A DNA stretch of 64,000 bases from Blastobasis lacticolella (taxonomy: Eukaryota > Arthropoda > Insecta > Lepidoptera > Blastobasidae). Position 1 is the first letter of the stretch, and every line of letters begins with the position of its first letter. The position numbers and the translations under genes are program-made. The stretch lies in assembly GCA_905147135.1 (NCBI GenBank), contig LR990064.1, positions 11,488,001-11,552,000 on the forward strand. Direction: 5' to 3'. Under the pieces are notes generated by a model. That model was given only the letters and a program-made list of their open reading frames with translations, was not told where the DNA came from and made no database searches. Positions 1 through 9,415 of the stretch are shown piece after piece.

Positions 1-504
1 AATTTACCCGGGAGTGTACGCTTTCTTGTATTGAAATGAAAAATGAAACCGTGACCTTCATAACGTAGTTGTGGTTCTTCATAATTCCATCGACGAGCGA
101 ATCAAGGCAGTAGCCACAGTTGTTATGTACACAACCTACTTGTAGGCACAGTGTTGGCTACCTAATTAGTAGTATTAATAGCGTGAAATGCTAAAAATAG
201 CTCAGTGTTGCCGTTTCGATGTTAATAATTAGATGTTTCGCACCTCAATGAGTCTCTCTTTGATGGTGTTGAAATTGTATTGCGGTGTCCTTCGGATTTC
301 TAGTTTTGCAAACCCAATATCCCCATTGATTGAAGTTTCAGGGCTTGTAGATTCGTGACGATTTTATCTTCCAATTCCGGGATACAATGGTTAAAAATAG
401 TAGTGCCATTAAAACTATCTCTTGAAACCGTCAAAGTAAAGTCATCACCAATGTTAATCTGTTAACTGGATAATCTCTGATACCCTTGTGGTGTGTGTGG
501 CCGT

Positions 505-745
505 GTGGTGTCCGGCAGAGTTGAATAGCACCAACCCCTTACACTCGTGGGTGTCGTACAAGGCGACTAATGTTTCCTAAGCAATAGATCTAGAGTCTCC
601 GTAGGCTGGCAAATAGGCAGCAGCGTTTTCCATTGTTATATTTATAACACTGCGATCTCCAACCCTCCTGCCAAGCGCGGAGATTATGGCATTCGTGGGA
701 GAGGCCCTAAGTCCTGCAGTGGACAGTTGTGGGCTGTGATGATGA
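505..745 (+). repeat. Dispersed repeat family R, copy 1
   Basis: The copy contains the blocks GGCAGAGTTGAATAGCACCA, CTCGTGGGTGTCGTAC and CCTGCAGTGGACAG. The same order of blocks recurs at 55368-55600 (+). Partial copies lie at 26310-26440 (+), 3185-3292 (-) and, split by a LINE tail, at 6661-6778 plus 6998-7125 (-). No coding capacity or terminal repeats were recognised, so the class is unknown. Confidence 0.7.
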
Positions 746-1544
746 TACCCTTGTGGGATGGCGCCCCAATAGCTATTTTAGACCTACGTGTACCATGACA
801 ATTCACATTATTATTAGGCTTTTTATTTGTTTATAGATTTGTAACAATCATAATAGTGTGAATGTGGAAGAGAAAAAAAAGGTGTGTCAAGGTCGTACTT
901 TGTGGCGCAATAGTCTCCGCAGCAAGATGCGGGTGTTGACTGTGTATTTATTTATGTGTGTATGTTTAGATTTGTTTATCTTAATAACCTAACCGACAGA
1001 TGTCGTCTACATATACCAAAACATTTCCCAAGCCATTACATCGGTGTAAGGAAAACAGGGCTAAGAAACGCTTTTACTGGTTTTCAAATAACGAAGACCG
1101 CTTCGAAATGGGTCTGTACCCACGGCGGTCCGTTTACCACAGACACAGATACGTCAAACTTATAGCAGCCTTCTATACACATTAAACAGTCAATATTACT
1201 TAATTAAAGTAATAGATAGATATACTCTTTATTGCAAACAAAATTACAAAAACGAAAATCTAACAGGTCTATTCAAACATTGTGGGCAAAGGCGGCTTTA
1301 GCGATCTCTTCCTGGCAACCCTTGTAATACCTGTCTATGTTTAAGTAACATATAAATACACTTAAAACCTACCACCATCTACCTCTAATATAACTCAGTA
1401 GTGTAACATATTTATAATCCGCGTCATGAAAGAAGAGACTTGTCCAAAGGCAGTAGAGGGGATTTCGCGCAGGTTATCGCCTACTAAGCAAGTGGCACCA
1501 CGTGACCCGCCAAGTCTCTTCTTATTTGACACTAGTTTATTTTT

Positions 1545-1889
1545 GTTTTTTTATGTCATACGGTAGGCAAACAGGCAAGCGGGCCACCTGATGGAAAGTG
1601 GTCACCACTGCCCATAGACATTAGCAAAACCAAGAGTATCGCTAATGCGTTGCCCACCTCTATAACACGTTGCTCTGGCAGCAAAAAGGCAAATGCCCCT
1701 CCACTGCCAAAGCCACGGTTCCCTAAATCCCCACCCCATGGAGCACTGGAAACCTTACTCACCGGCAGAAACACAATACTATTTAAAAGAGTATTGTTTA
1801 GCTGCGGTATTCTGTAAGGTGGAGGTACTTCCCCAGTCGGGCGGCTCCTATTCGAACGGGATACCCCGCTATGCCCTACCTCTCTTAAA
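1545..1889 (-). mobile_element. SINE-like family T element with LINE-type 3' tail
   Basis: Read on the minus strand, it begins near AAGAGAGGTAGGGCATAG, continues through GAAGTACCTCCACC and a small palindrome (CAATACT...ATAGTATTG), and ends in CCATCAGGTGGCCCGC...ATGACAT followed by an A-rich tail. It matches the + strand copy at 42691-43034 almost throughout. A more diverged copy is at 28884-29171 (-) and a fragment at about 41981-42098 (-). Its last ~110 bp resemble the LINE A tail at 32.5-33.2 kb. That suggests, by inference, mobilisation by the LINE's reverse transcriptase. It ends only ~65 bp before the exon at 1955. Confidence 0.8.
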
Positions 1890-1954
1890 CTACTACTTAC
1901 TAGTTGTATCTGTTATATACAAGTCCTAACCAACCCCTTCTGCATTGTCCACAG

Positions 1955-2088
1955 CGTACGGCAAAGTGTTCCTCGTACGGAAGCGGTGCGGCATCGACAA
2001 GAACAAGCTGTACGCGATGAAGGTGCTCAAGAAGGCTTCCATTGTGCAGAAGCTGAAGACTGCCGAGCACACCAGGACTGAGAGACAG
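1955..2088 (+). CDS. JIL-1: JIL-1/MSK-like kinase, exon a (glycine loop, VAIK lysine)
   Basis: This internal exon encodes the start of the N-terminal AGC kinase lobe. The peptide opens at AYGKVFLVRK, the second half of a GTGAYGKV-type glycine loop. It includes YAMKVLKK, whose first lysine is the ATP-binding VAIK-type lysine, and ends in the MSK-like EHTRTERQ. The acceptor is the AG at 1953-1954 after a pyrimidine-rich stretch; the donor is GT at 2089. The exon starts in phase 1 (the Ala codon is split) and ends on a full codon. The product belongs to the MSK/JIL-1 family: nuclear tandem-kinase enzymes that phosphorylate histone H3 and, in vertebrates, CREB downstream of MAP kinases. The HTRTERQ motif and the later GGELFTHL favour MSK over RSK or p70 S6K. 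The preceding exon, with the loop's first glycines, was not found. Confidence 0.93.
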
Positions 2089-2686
2089 GTTTGTACAGAG
2101 CCTGGAGGCTGTTGGTTATTGGAGTCACCCGACGAATCGGCTTCTGCTGTGGTACGGTCGAAAAAATACAAGGGGCTGTATGCAAGGAGCGTCGGTGGCC
2201 GAGTGGTAAAGTACTCGTAAGCGAGAGGTACCGGATTCGAATCCCACTGCGGCCATGTACCAATAGTGTAGTACATAGATTTGTTAGAGTTATGTTTGTT
2301 CGACTGTACCAAGGAGGATGGTTTGATTCGACCTTCTTTACGGAGTGAATGAGGTCACATTCATTCATGTGCAGGAGTCTCCAGCATATATGAAATTGGT
2401 CTAGACACTCTGTATCAGCGCCATCTAGCGGCGAAAAGTTTTTTTTTTTTTTTTCAATTTTCTGCTTTATTTAATATCATTAAACTTATCGCGGAAAAAA
2501 GCGATAGAACACTATTTCGCGATTAATTTGATACATTTACCAAGAGTATAAACCACATAATACAATTACTAAACACTCAAGCGAATGAAATAATGGTAAT
2601 AGAAAATTAGTATGAATGACGAACCTTCAGGTTAGGGTTGTATACGCCTCCCTCAAGAACGCTACATGGTGCTCCTCTCTTGGCAG
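2089..2686 (+). other. JIL-1: Intron of JIL-1/MSK-like gene (598 bp, phase 0)
   Basis: GT at 2089 and AG at 2685-2686 bound the intron. It holds a tRNA-derived SINE (about 2187-2395) beginning ~100 bp after the exon and a T-run near 2439-2453. The remainder is AT-rich and without recognised features. Confidence 0.9.
2187..2395 (+). mobile_element. tRNA-derived SINE family 2, copy 1
   Basis: The head reads GCGTCGGTGGCCGAGTGG (box A-like), then GATTCGAATCCCACTGCGGC (box B-like), which looks like a tRNA-derived pol III promoter. Similar heads occur at 5741 (+) and 13912 (-), and, interrupted by a MITE, around 54640-54950 (+). The 3' body of this copy diverges from the others. There is no cloverleaf with a matched acceptor stem, so it is a SINE and not a tRNA gene. 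Confidence 0.8.
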
Positions 2687-2771
2687 GTGCTGGAGGCGGT
2701 GCGCGCGTGCCCGTTCCTGGTGACGCTCCACTACGCGTTCCAGACGGACGCGAAGCTGCACCTCATATTGG
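2687..2771 (+). CDS. JIL-1: JIL-1/MSK-like kinase, exon b (alpha-C to hinge)
   Basis: This 85-nt exon encodes VLE...CPFLVTLHYAFQT...KLHLIL, covering the region from helix C through beta-4 and beta-5 to the hinge of the N-terminal kinase lobe. The acceptor is a CAG ending at 2686. The donor is GGTGAGT, with the GT at 2772. It joins exon a in frame (ERQ then VLE, as in MSK proteins) and ends one base into an Asp codon that the next exon completes. The exon is clearly GC-rich compared with the flanking intron, as are all the other exons of this gene. A tRNA-derived SINE is inserted ~55 bp past its donor. Confidence 0.93.
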
Positions 2772-2827
2772 GTGAGTGGCGATGGATTGCGAAGTATGCG
2801 TATGCATAAGAAACAACTTTTACTCTG

Positions 2828-3084
2828 ACGACCTGAGTGGTTCAGTGGTCAAAATGCCGGTCTGCCACGCAAGAGGTCCTGGGTTCGATTCCCGGCCGGG
2901 CAGAAATTGAAATGATGGATTTTAATTTCTGTTACGGGTCTGGGTGTTCTATGTATAATAAGTATGTATTTAAAAGTATTTAAGTAGTTTATCAGTTATC
3001 TAGCACCCATAGCACAAGCTTTGCTTAGTTTGGGGCTAGATGGCGCTATGTGAATTTGTCCACGAATATTTATTTATTTATTTA
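2828..3084 (+). mobile_element. tRNA-derived SINE family 1, copy 1, with 8-bp target duplication
   Basis: The tRNA-like head has ACCTGAGTGGTTCAGTGGTC (box A region) and GGTTCGATTCCCGGCCGGGC (box B region). A conserved body follows (CACAAGCTTTGCTTAGTTTG, CTAGATGGCGC) and then a TTTA-repeat tail. The 8-mer TTACTCTG occurs both at 2820-2827 and 3085-3092 and reads as the target-site duplication. A nearly identical copy lies at 48982-49258 (+). Other copies lie at 3549-3771 (+), 24268-24503 (-), 41551-41775 (-), 57438-57645 (-) and 61250-61467 (-). This is a pol III-type retroelement that relies on a LINE partner. Confidence 0.9.
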
Positions 3085-3164
3085 TTACTCTGGCACCAAC
3101 TCTGAAATCGGTGTGGTCGGGGTGCTGCGTTGCTGCTATGATACAGGTACCGTTCAGGCTCGCT

Positions 3165-3189
3165 ATCATCATCATCATCATCATCATCA
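3165..3189. repeat. (ATC)n microsatellite
   Basis: About eight tandem ATC units are visible. They sit directly against a reverse-strand copy of repeat R (3185-3292), where the family end often seems to carry an ATC/GAT run. Confidence 0.9.
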
Positions 3190-3292
3190 CAGCTAACACT
3201 CCACGGCAGGACTTAGGGCCTCTCCCACGAAAGGGGAAGTTATCGCCATAATCTCCCCGCTTGGCAGGCTCGATATCGCTACAGCATAGCAA
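3185..3292 (-). repeat. Dispersed repeat family R, partial copy
   Basis: Contains the family blocks GGACTTAGGGCCTCTCCCAC and CGCCATAATCTCC (reverse of the family's GGAGATTATGGC). It matches the 3' half of the copy at 505-745. Confidence 0.7.
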
Positions 3293-3548
3293 TTTCGTTC
3301 GCTAAATTTATATTTCTGGAACTAAATTACAAGTGAGTAAATTAAGTCTTGAATCGCTAGCTAGCACCACCTCAATTATACATCAAAGGCCCAAACGAAG
3401 CCACGAAGCAACTAGCAAGCACTCAAAGGATACAAAATTCAGTCGACGCCCACGTTAGGGCAAATCGTGGCGACTGGCGAATTACTCGCATCTTTGTGCT
3501 TCGGGCACGTGTGTCGGGGTGTCGTTTCTACTAAGATGGTAATTTGAC

Positions 3549-3771
3549 GTGATGACCTGTGTCGGAGTGGTTAACAGGGCGGTCTGCCACGCAGAGGTTC
3601 GATTCTCGGCCGGGCAGAAAATACCCGGCCGGGTCTGGGTGTTGTATGTATGTATAAAAAGTGTATAGTTAAACAATATGTAAGTAGTTTATGAGTTTTC
3701 TGAAACCCGTAACACAAGCTATGAGGCTAGATGGCGCTGTGTGAATTGTCGAAGCATGTTTAAAAAAAAAA
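3549..3771 (+). mobile_element. tRNA-derived SINE family 1, diverged copy
   Basis: The GACCTGTGTCGGAGTGGTTA head and the GGTTCGATTCTCGGCCGGGC box B region are followed by the same body and CTAGATGGCGCTGTGTGAAT. It has several small gaps relative to the copy at 2828-3084 and is therefore older. It ends in an A-run near 3762-3770. Confidence 0.8.
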
Positions 3772-3775
3772 TGTA

Positions 3776-3815
3776 GTAGTAGTTTGCCACCTTAGTGGTA
3801 TAAAACATTACAGAC
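3776..3815 (+). mobile_element. Remnant of LINE B 3' tail
   Basis: TTTGCCACCTTAGTGGTATA followed by AAA is the end of the LINE B tail seen in full at 59217-59429. Only the last ~30 bp remain here. Confidence 0.55.
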
Positions 3816-5740
3816 ACTAAGAGCAGGGTGCGTGTTATAATGCCGAAAGTTCGTAATAGGTACGATTAAAGTACCAGCGATTAAACATCGAATATCAAAA
3901 TATCGAAAAGCCGATACTCGTTATACCGACGCTTGAAATATCAAACTTCAAAGCCACGTAAGGTCGAAATCAATAGTTACTTGAGCATACACATTTAGCC
4001 GATTATTTATGTATTTCGGCCTTCGGGATTATGATCTTCGAGGTTATGGTCTTTTGGCCAATCGTGCTTTCGGGATTTTAGCTTTTATTCCGATAAACAT
4101 TCGATGTTTTAAGAATCGGAATTATAACAGCAAACATTATACAAAGAAGTGATTTACTTACGTATGATTTACTTAGAGAGTACGATGTCCTAAAACTGCG
4201 CAGCAGTTTGACTGATCGACTTTAATGCAACAGTATGTATGTTTATACTTGATTAATAATAATATTAATAAGAAACGCAGGTTCATGACATTTATAAAGC
4301 CATGAACAGCGTAAACCATAAAAACTCCCGACGTTTTGTAGGTCTCCTAAACCTCTACAAAGCTACAAAATGTATTCTTTCTGGTACTCGATGACATAGG
4401 ATAACCTACGGCTCCTTAGCTCTATACTGGTGGTGGATAGGTTGATGTGCTGCCGTCTGTACGAGTACCAGAAGCGCGTGGGCGGTGTCTTTAACCCGGA
4501 GTTTCACGCACGTGGCGTTCCCGGGTAGGCAACGCCCCCGGATCAACAACCCGAAAATCCAATACAGAGCCTTGAAGATTTGAAGGCTCTATAGGCTTTT
4601 TGGGGAGTATTTAACGAGAGCAGGTCCTAGGTGGTTGTTGTTTTATTTTTTTATTTAATTTGCCAACGGATTTACTTTTTTTTTTACAGTGCTCTTAAAC
4701 TATAGTGACAATAACAATTTACACAAATGTAAAGCCAAAAACAGGCAACAACAATCAATAACATTGTTTGAGTTGAATTATGCTTGGCTGACAAGTTTGT
4801 TGTACACTAGTTTTAGTCCGCGACGTCGTCCGCCTAAACTCCGGTTTTCCGGACCTGTTTCCACGGGAACCACGTTAAATTTCGGGATATGTGCTGGCCT
4901 ATGTGCTGTTCTAGGCCTATAAGCTACTTTACTGCCGAATTTCATCAAGATTCGTTCTGTAGTTTTTGCGTAGCGTAAAGAGTAACGAACATCCATCCTT
5001 ACAAACTTTTCGCATTGTAGTGGGATAAACTAACTTGCGCATTCTTTTGTAACAATTAGCATCGCTTATATAGTTTCCTAGATTCCATGCTATTTCCGCA
5101 CCCTTCACCAAGTTTTATGCAGATCGATTGATTGCGGATTACCAAGAAAATGTTTTAGTCAGGAATTGTGCCTAGGTCGAAAGTAGACAGGCCACTTGCT
5201 ACGGTTTTCGCAGACCTCGCTTCTGCAATATTTCCATACATACACCAATAATCTTAACCACGCACACGACACACAAAATACTATTGTTTAACCCGTTTAT
5301 AATGCATCTGAAACGCAATACTTAATCGCTCCTTCCCTAATTACCGTTAAACAGTTCCAACACTCCAATTACCTGATCCAATTCCGCGGCCGCGCCGCCT
5401 ATCGGAGAATCATACTGTTGCACCGGCGACAACGCAAACTCGACTGTAAAACTAATTGTGATAAGGTCCGTATTGTGTTGCGCGGCTATTGTCTTGCGCA
5501 AACGTTTGGTCCCCTTGACACAGTTGCTTGTGCTGGTATCGTTTCGATCGTGGACATTAGTCATAGTATTGACGGGCGTTGGTGATTGAGGCTTGGGAAC
5601 ATCGGTTCTTGCTGTCTACTGTCCCCATTGGTGTCCCCATTAGTGAGAGTTCGTCGGATGGGGTGCCGGGTTTGGGGCTTACTTTCAGAGGAATTTGGGT
5701 GTTTTGTTGCTAGTTGCGGGTGTTGTACAATCGAAGGAGG

Positions 5741-5908
5741 AGCGTCGGTGGCGAGTGGTTTCGGTGTCCGACTCGTAAGCGAGAGGTACCGGGTTCGAGT
5801 CCCACTGCGGCCATGAACATACCAATGACTCGTTATGTACATTATGTACATTAGTTGAATGCTAACCGACGCTCTTACGGTGAGGGAAACATCGTGATGA
5901 ATGATTGT
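5741..5908 (+). mobile_element. tRNA-derived SINE family 2, copy 2
   Basis: The head AGCGTCGGTGGCGAGTGG and the box B region GGGTTCGAGTCCCACTGCGG are followed by the family body (ATGTACATTAGTTGAATGCT, CTCTTACGGTGAGGGAAA). The element is 3' truncated compared with the copy at 13615-13912. Confidence 0.85.
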
Positions 5909-6660
5909 TATTTAGGGTCCACTAATAACCCTATTACTAATCCCTCATCAGACTATTCTAACTACAGAAAAAAGGGAAACGGTGTATGTATATAGCGCTA
6001 ACACTAAAGAATAACAAAAAATAATTACATATATTATGATCGAAATCTGTTCTGAACACGATAAGAGCTGCATGCAATATTTATACAATTTATTTTATAA
6101 AATAAGTGCTCAATATATTAAAATCATTCACACCTAACATACGAAAACGTTATCTGCGGATATGCATTTTTGATTAAGTAATATTTTTAGATATTTATTA
6201 GATATTATTTATTCACAAAAATAGTACAATTTACAAACGAACACATTGGTAAACCTCTTTGGGGTTTGTCTCAATGATAACTTCATTAGCCTACAATACT
6301 CAGTGAGTGAAAAACCACAAAATTAAGAGGATAGGTGTTATAAGGTTGACATGTGTGTATGTGTTTCTCTCTGTGTATATGTGTGTCTGTCTGTGGCACG
6401 ATCACTCCCGAACTAAACAAATTACGATGTTATTTTTTTATTTTAAGGTCAGTCATCATCTTTGTTTCATTGAAATCCGTTTGGAAATATTTGAGTACCT
6501 ACTACCGGTCCGCTTTGCGCAGGTCGTTAGGTTACGTCTAAACCAGGTCTATGACTGTTTGAATCGTGTATGTTATGCGACATACGATTGGCTGTCTGCT
6601 CGCCTGTAGTTGCGTCATGATACAAACAACAGCAAACATAAACTCCTCAATTTCTCATAC

Positions 6661-7125
6661 ATCATCATCACAGCCCGTAACAGTCCACTGCATGACTTAG
6701 GGCCTCTCCCACTAAAGGGGAACCTTGCCATAATCTCCACGCTTGGCAGGGGTTGGAGATCGCAGTGTTTAAATATAACGGATATGGAATGAGCTCCCAG
6801 CCACAGTGTTTCCTTTGGACTATGACATGGGATCGTTCAAGAGGTATATTAGAGGTCTCTTCAGAGACCCCCCAGACCCTTCAGAGAGAACGCATCAGTG
6901 ACTCCCCTGGTGTTGCTGATGTCCATAGGCGGCGGTGACCACTTTCCATCAGGTGGCCCGCTTGCCTGTTTGTCTGCCGTATAACATAAAAAAAAAATAC
7001 ATAACGCTGCTGCCCATTTTCCAGACTACTCTTGATCTTTTGTCTCGAAAACATTATTCGCTTTGTACGACACCCATGAGTGGTAGGGTTTGGTGCTATT
7101 GTACTCTGCCGGACACCACACGGCC
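6661..7125 (-). repeat. Dispersed repeat family R, split by a LINE A tail
   Basis: The two halves of one minus-strand R copy lie at 6661-6778 and 6998-7125. They are separated by the LINE A 3' end (6779-6997). Comparison with the uninterrupted copy at 505-745 shows that the break falls in its ATTTATAACA/ACGCTGC neighbourhood. A 6-mer ATAACG borders both sides and may be the target duplication. Confidence 0.7.
6779..6997 (+). mobile_element. LINE A 3' end, 5' truncated
   Basis: From GGAATGAGCTCCCAGCCACA to TGCCGTATAACAT plus a poly-A of about 10, it matches the last ~215 bp of the LINE at 32505-33239. It contains a short internal duplication (AGAGACCCCCCAGACCCTTC), so its reading frame is broken. 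It is inserted into repeat R. Confidence 0.9.
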
Positions 7126-7689
7126 TCATACATATATACGCTTAATTCGACGATGTCCTCAGTATCCCCGGGTCGACCTTCCGCCGCGCCAGGGTGACAT
7201 AACGACGCCGCGATATCCCCGATGTGACCCTGTGACCCCGACCCCTGGCGCAAATTGGGGCCTCATGAATTCCTTATTACGACACCGGTGGTACGGTTAA
7301 CGACACTGATGATGCCAGATGTGAGCAGTGGTTGTTGTTATGGTGATTTTGATTTGAGCGGTCACGTGGTGCGGTTGTCTGATTCTGTGAGTTTCAGGTC
7401 GTTTTGATGCGATGGCAAGGGTTTCATTTAACGTAAACCTAACGTATACTTACCTACTGTTTGCTATAGCGTGCGACGGACACAGTCAGCGATCAAAATC
7501 AGAATTTGAATATATTGATAATGTACCAGCACGGGGTGAAAATCGGCTGCCGAAACTGTTTTACGAGTCTCAGCTCCGAGTCCTTGATCAAGCTGTGACC
7601 TGGACCTTGCGAATTGTTGTTTTCTAACGTCTCGTAATTCCACACGAGACCGAGTCTGGTGTGGTTTATTCCTGCAGCGATACTCCCGA

Positions 7690-7876
7690 GCCGGTATAAG
7701 TCGGATAACCCCCGACCAAGTTCACATATACTCAAATATTTTGTAAACAACTGATCCGGTTTCAATGAAACCAAGCTGAGAACCATCCCGATTGAACTGG
7801 CTTTCAAACTGAGAAAAGCGCATCCAAATTGGTTCATCCGTTCTGGAGCTACTATGCCACAGACGAGTCCGTAACT
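7690..7876 (+). repeat. Dispersed repeat family G, left part
   Basis: AAGTCGGATAACCCCCGACC...AAGTTCACA and GAACTGGCTTTCAAACTGAG match the copy at 46488-46715. The expected 3' end of the family (ACACCCC...CGTCGGGGG) appears about 350 bp later at 8220-8305, after a block of other repeat sequence. This suggests one copy interrupted by an insertion. Confidence 0.6.
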
Positions 7877-7949
7877 TTAGTTCGAACTACAAATGGTCGA
7901 TTATCGGTAGTTCGCCGGATCGTTGTTTCGACGAATTATTTTTCGATAT

Positions 7950-8200
7950 TTATTTATTTATTTATTTTATACTTTATGCACAAAATAGTACAAGGGTGGA
8001 CTTAAAGCTTTGTAGCTTTATCTACCAGTCTACCCCGAAAACTGGTAATAAAAATTGCAGGCGGTGCATAAAAATTTACAACAACATTACACTTACACTA
8101 CTAATTAAAAATACAATTCTACCCACCAGTATTCACATACAGAAACTCAAAAATGGTTGTGAAATACTAAAAACCAATAACAACAAGATAGCAGAACGTA
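7950..8200 (-). mobile_element. Probable LINE 3' tail of (TAAA)n type
   Basis: On the plus strand it starts with TTTATTTATTTATTTATTTT and ACTTTATGCACAAAATAGTAC. A related stretch is at 33340-33450, and a fragment near 6210-6240. Read on the minus strand these look like a retroelement 3' end with an AAAT-repeat tail. No coding part remains, so the class is inferred. Confidence 0.5.
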
Positions 8201-9140
8201 CTTGACTACCAATTTCACGATACGATACGATATCAAGTTTGTAAGACAGATACACAAGTCAAACTTTTAACACCCCTTTTTTTCGTCGGGGGCTTCAAAA
8301 ACATAACTGTATAGGTATATATTAATGGTATACACTCCAATATTCCAAGCATACGCGCGCGTGCAGTGCACTGTATCCCTTTAAAAGACCGATTGCGACC
8401 GCGCCGGCCGCCTACCTATTTGCCAACGCTTTTCGGCGGTTTGCGCAAACGCACAGCGCGCGTTCGCCCGCCACAATTGTATTGTTGGGTACTGTACTGG
8501 CTATTTGGGTCGGTCGCCAGTGGGTTGCGGGCGAAAGTGCTAGAATGTTGAGGTGAGAGAGTCTGCGTCACGTATTTTTCTTGTAGGGGAGGAAGATACC
8601 ACATCGTCCCACTTGCTACGATCCTGACAGATCTCTCTGGCTTCTTCCACGCCCACTAACCTTTACATACATGAACCACGCATTTTTCCCGTAGGGGTAG
8701 GCAGAGACTTCATCGTTCTGCTTGATACGGTCCTGATAGATACATATGTGTCGATTTAGGGTACGCTTGACCTGACCTATCTTTAAAATATCATCGATTT
8801 GATCGTGATACGTGCGTCTCGGATTACGAGTGAATGGAAATCCGCTTATAAGACTTTTAAACGTTTTCCGTGGTAAAGCCCAAACGCTACCCTAAAGAGA
8901 TCATATTCTCTCATCAAATAATACTCTCTTAAAAGCGACCAAATGTGGTCCAAAGTTTAATTAGAATCGCCGCTACCGAGCTTAAATAGTAAAGTGATAA
9001 TTATCCTTGACACACACACATTTTAAATAAGCAACTAAAACTAGTAAATGAACATACTACTCGCCTACTCGCGTATATAAACGAATGTAAGAGTCTACTC
9101 TAATGTGGAACTTTTGGTGGCCACATAGCCCACCGTGTAC

Positions 9141-9415
9141 CTTGGTGGTAGGACTCTGTCAAGCCTGATGAGTCCGCCTGTGGTCAATGAGTACCACCGC
9201 CTTATCTATTTCTACCGCCACGCAACTATGCTTGCACTGTTGTGTTCCGGTTTCAAGGATAAGGTAGCCAGTGCAATTACAGGCATGAGGCATTTCATCC
9301 TATTCCTCACAGTGACAACGCAACAGCGGTGCTGCATTTTTGTTGCCTGCAACCTAAACAGTTACCGTTACCGTTTACCACCAGGTGGGCTGTTTGCTCG
9401 TTATTATGCATAGCA
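9141..9415 (+). mobile_element. Dispersed repeat family F (non-autonomous, LINE-like tail)
   Basis: It contains GGTAGGACTCTGTCAAGCCT, TTCAAGGATAAGGTAGCC and CACCAGGTGGGCTGTTTGC. It is matched by the minus-strand copy at 22338-22628. The CCACCAGGTGGGC end resembles the CATCAGGTGGCCC end of the LINE tails. The open frame across it (about 90 aa) is not a recognisable protein. Confidence 0.75.

Larger units (their letters stand above)
1..1954 (+). other. JIL-1: 3' part of an upstream intron of the JIL-1/MSK-like gene
   Basis: This is inferred to be intron because the first recognisable exon opens at 1955 in the middle of a kinase glycine loop, with a pyrimidine-rich tract and AG just before it. 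I looked for an exon encoding the missing loop start (a VLGTG-like motif ending in a donor) and did not see one, so it probably lies outside the window. The stretch holds a dispersed repeat (about 505-745) and a reverse-strand SINE-like element (1545-1889). The rest is AT-rich sequence without recognisable features. The small open frames near 956-1185 have no recognisable content. Confidence 0.7.

Noticed and set aside
2190..2260. Possible tRNA genes at SINE heads (also near 2830, 5741, 13860, 48985)
   Set aside because: Box A and box B-like motifs are present, but the heads recur with long conserved non-tRNA bodies and tails, and no full cloverleaf with a matched acceptor stem was seen. They are tRNA-derived SINEs.
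3860..4110. Stretch rich in CGAAAA/TTCGG motifs (TTCGGGATTATGATCTTCGA) as a regulatory array
   Set aside because: It looks like a decayed palindromic repeat. No defined ends or repeated unit could be established.
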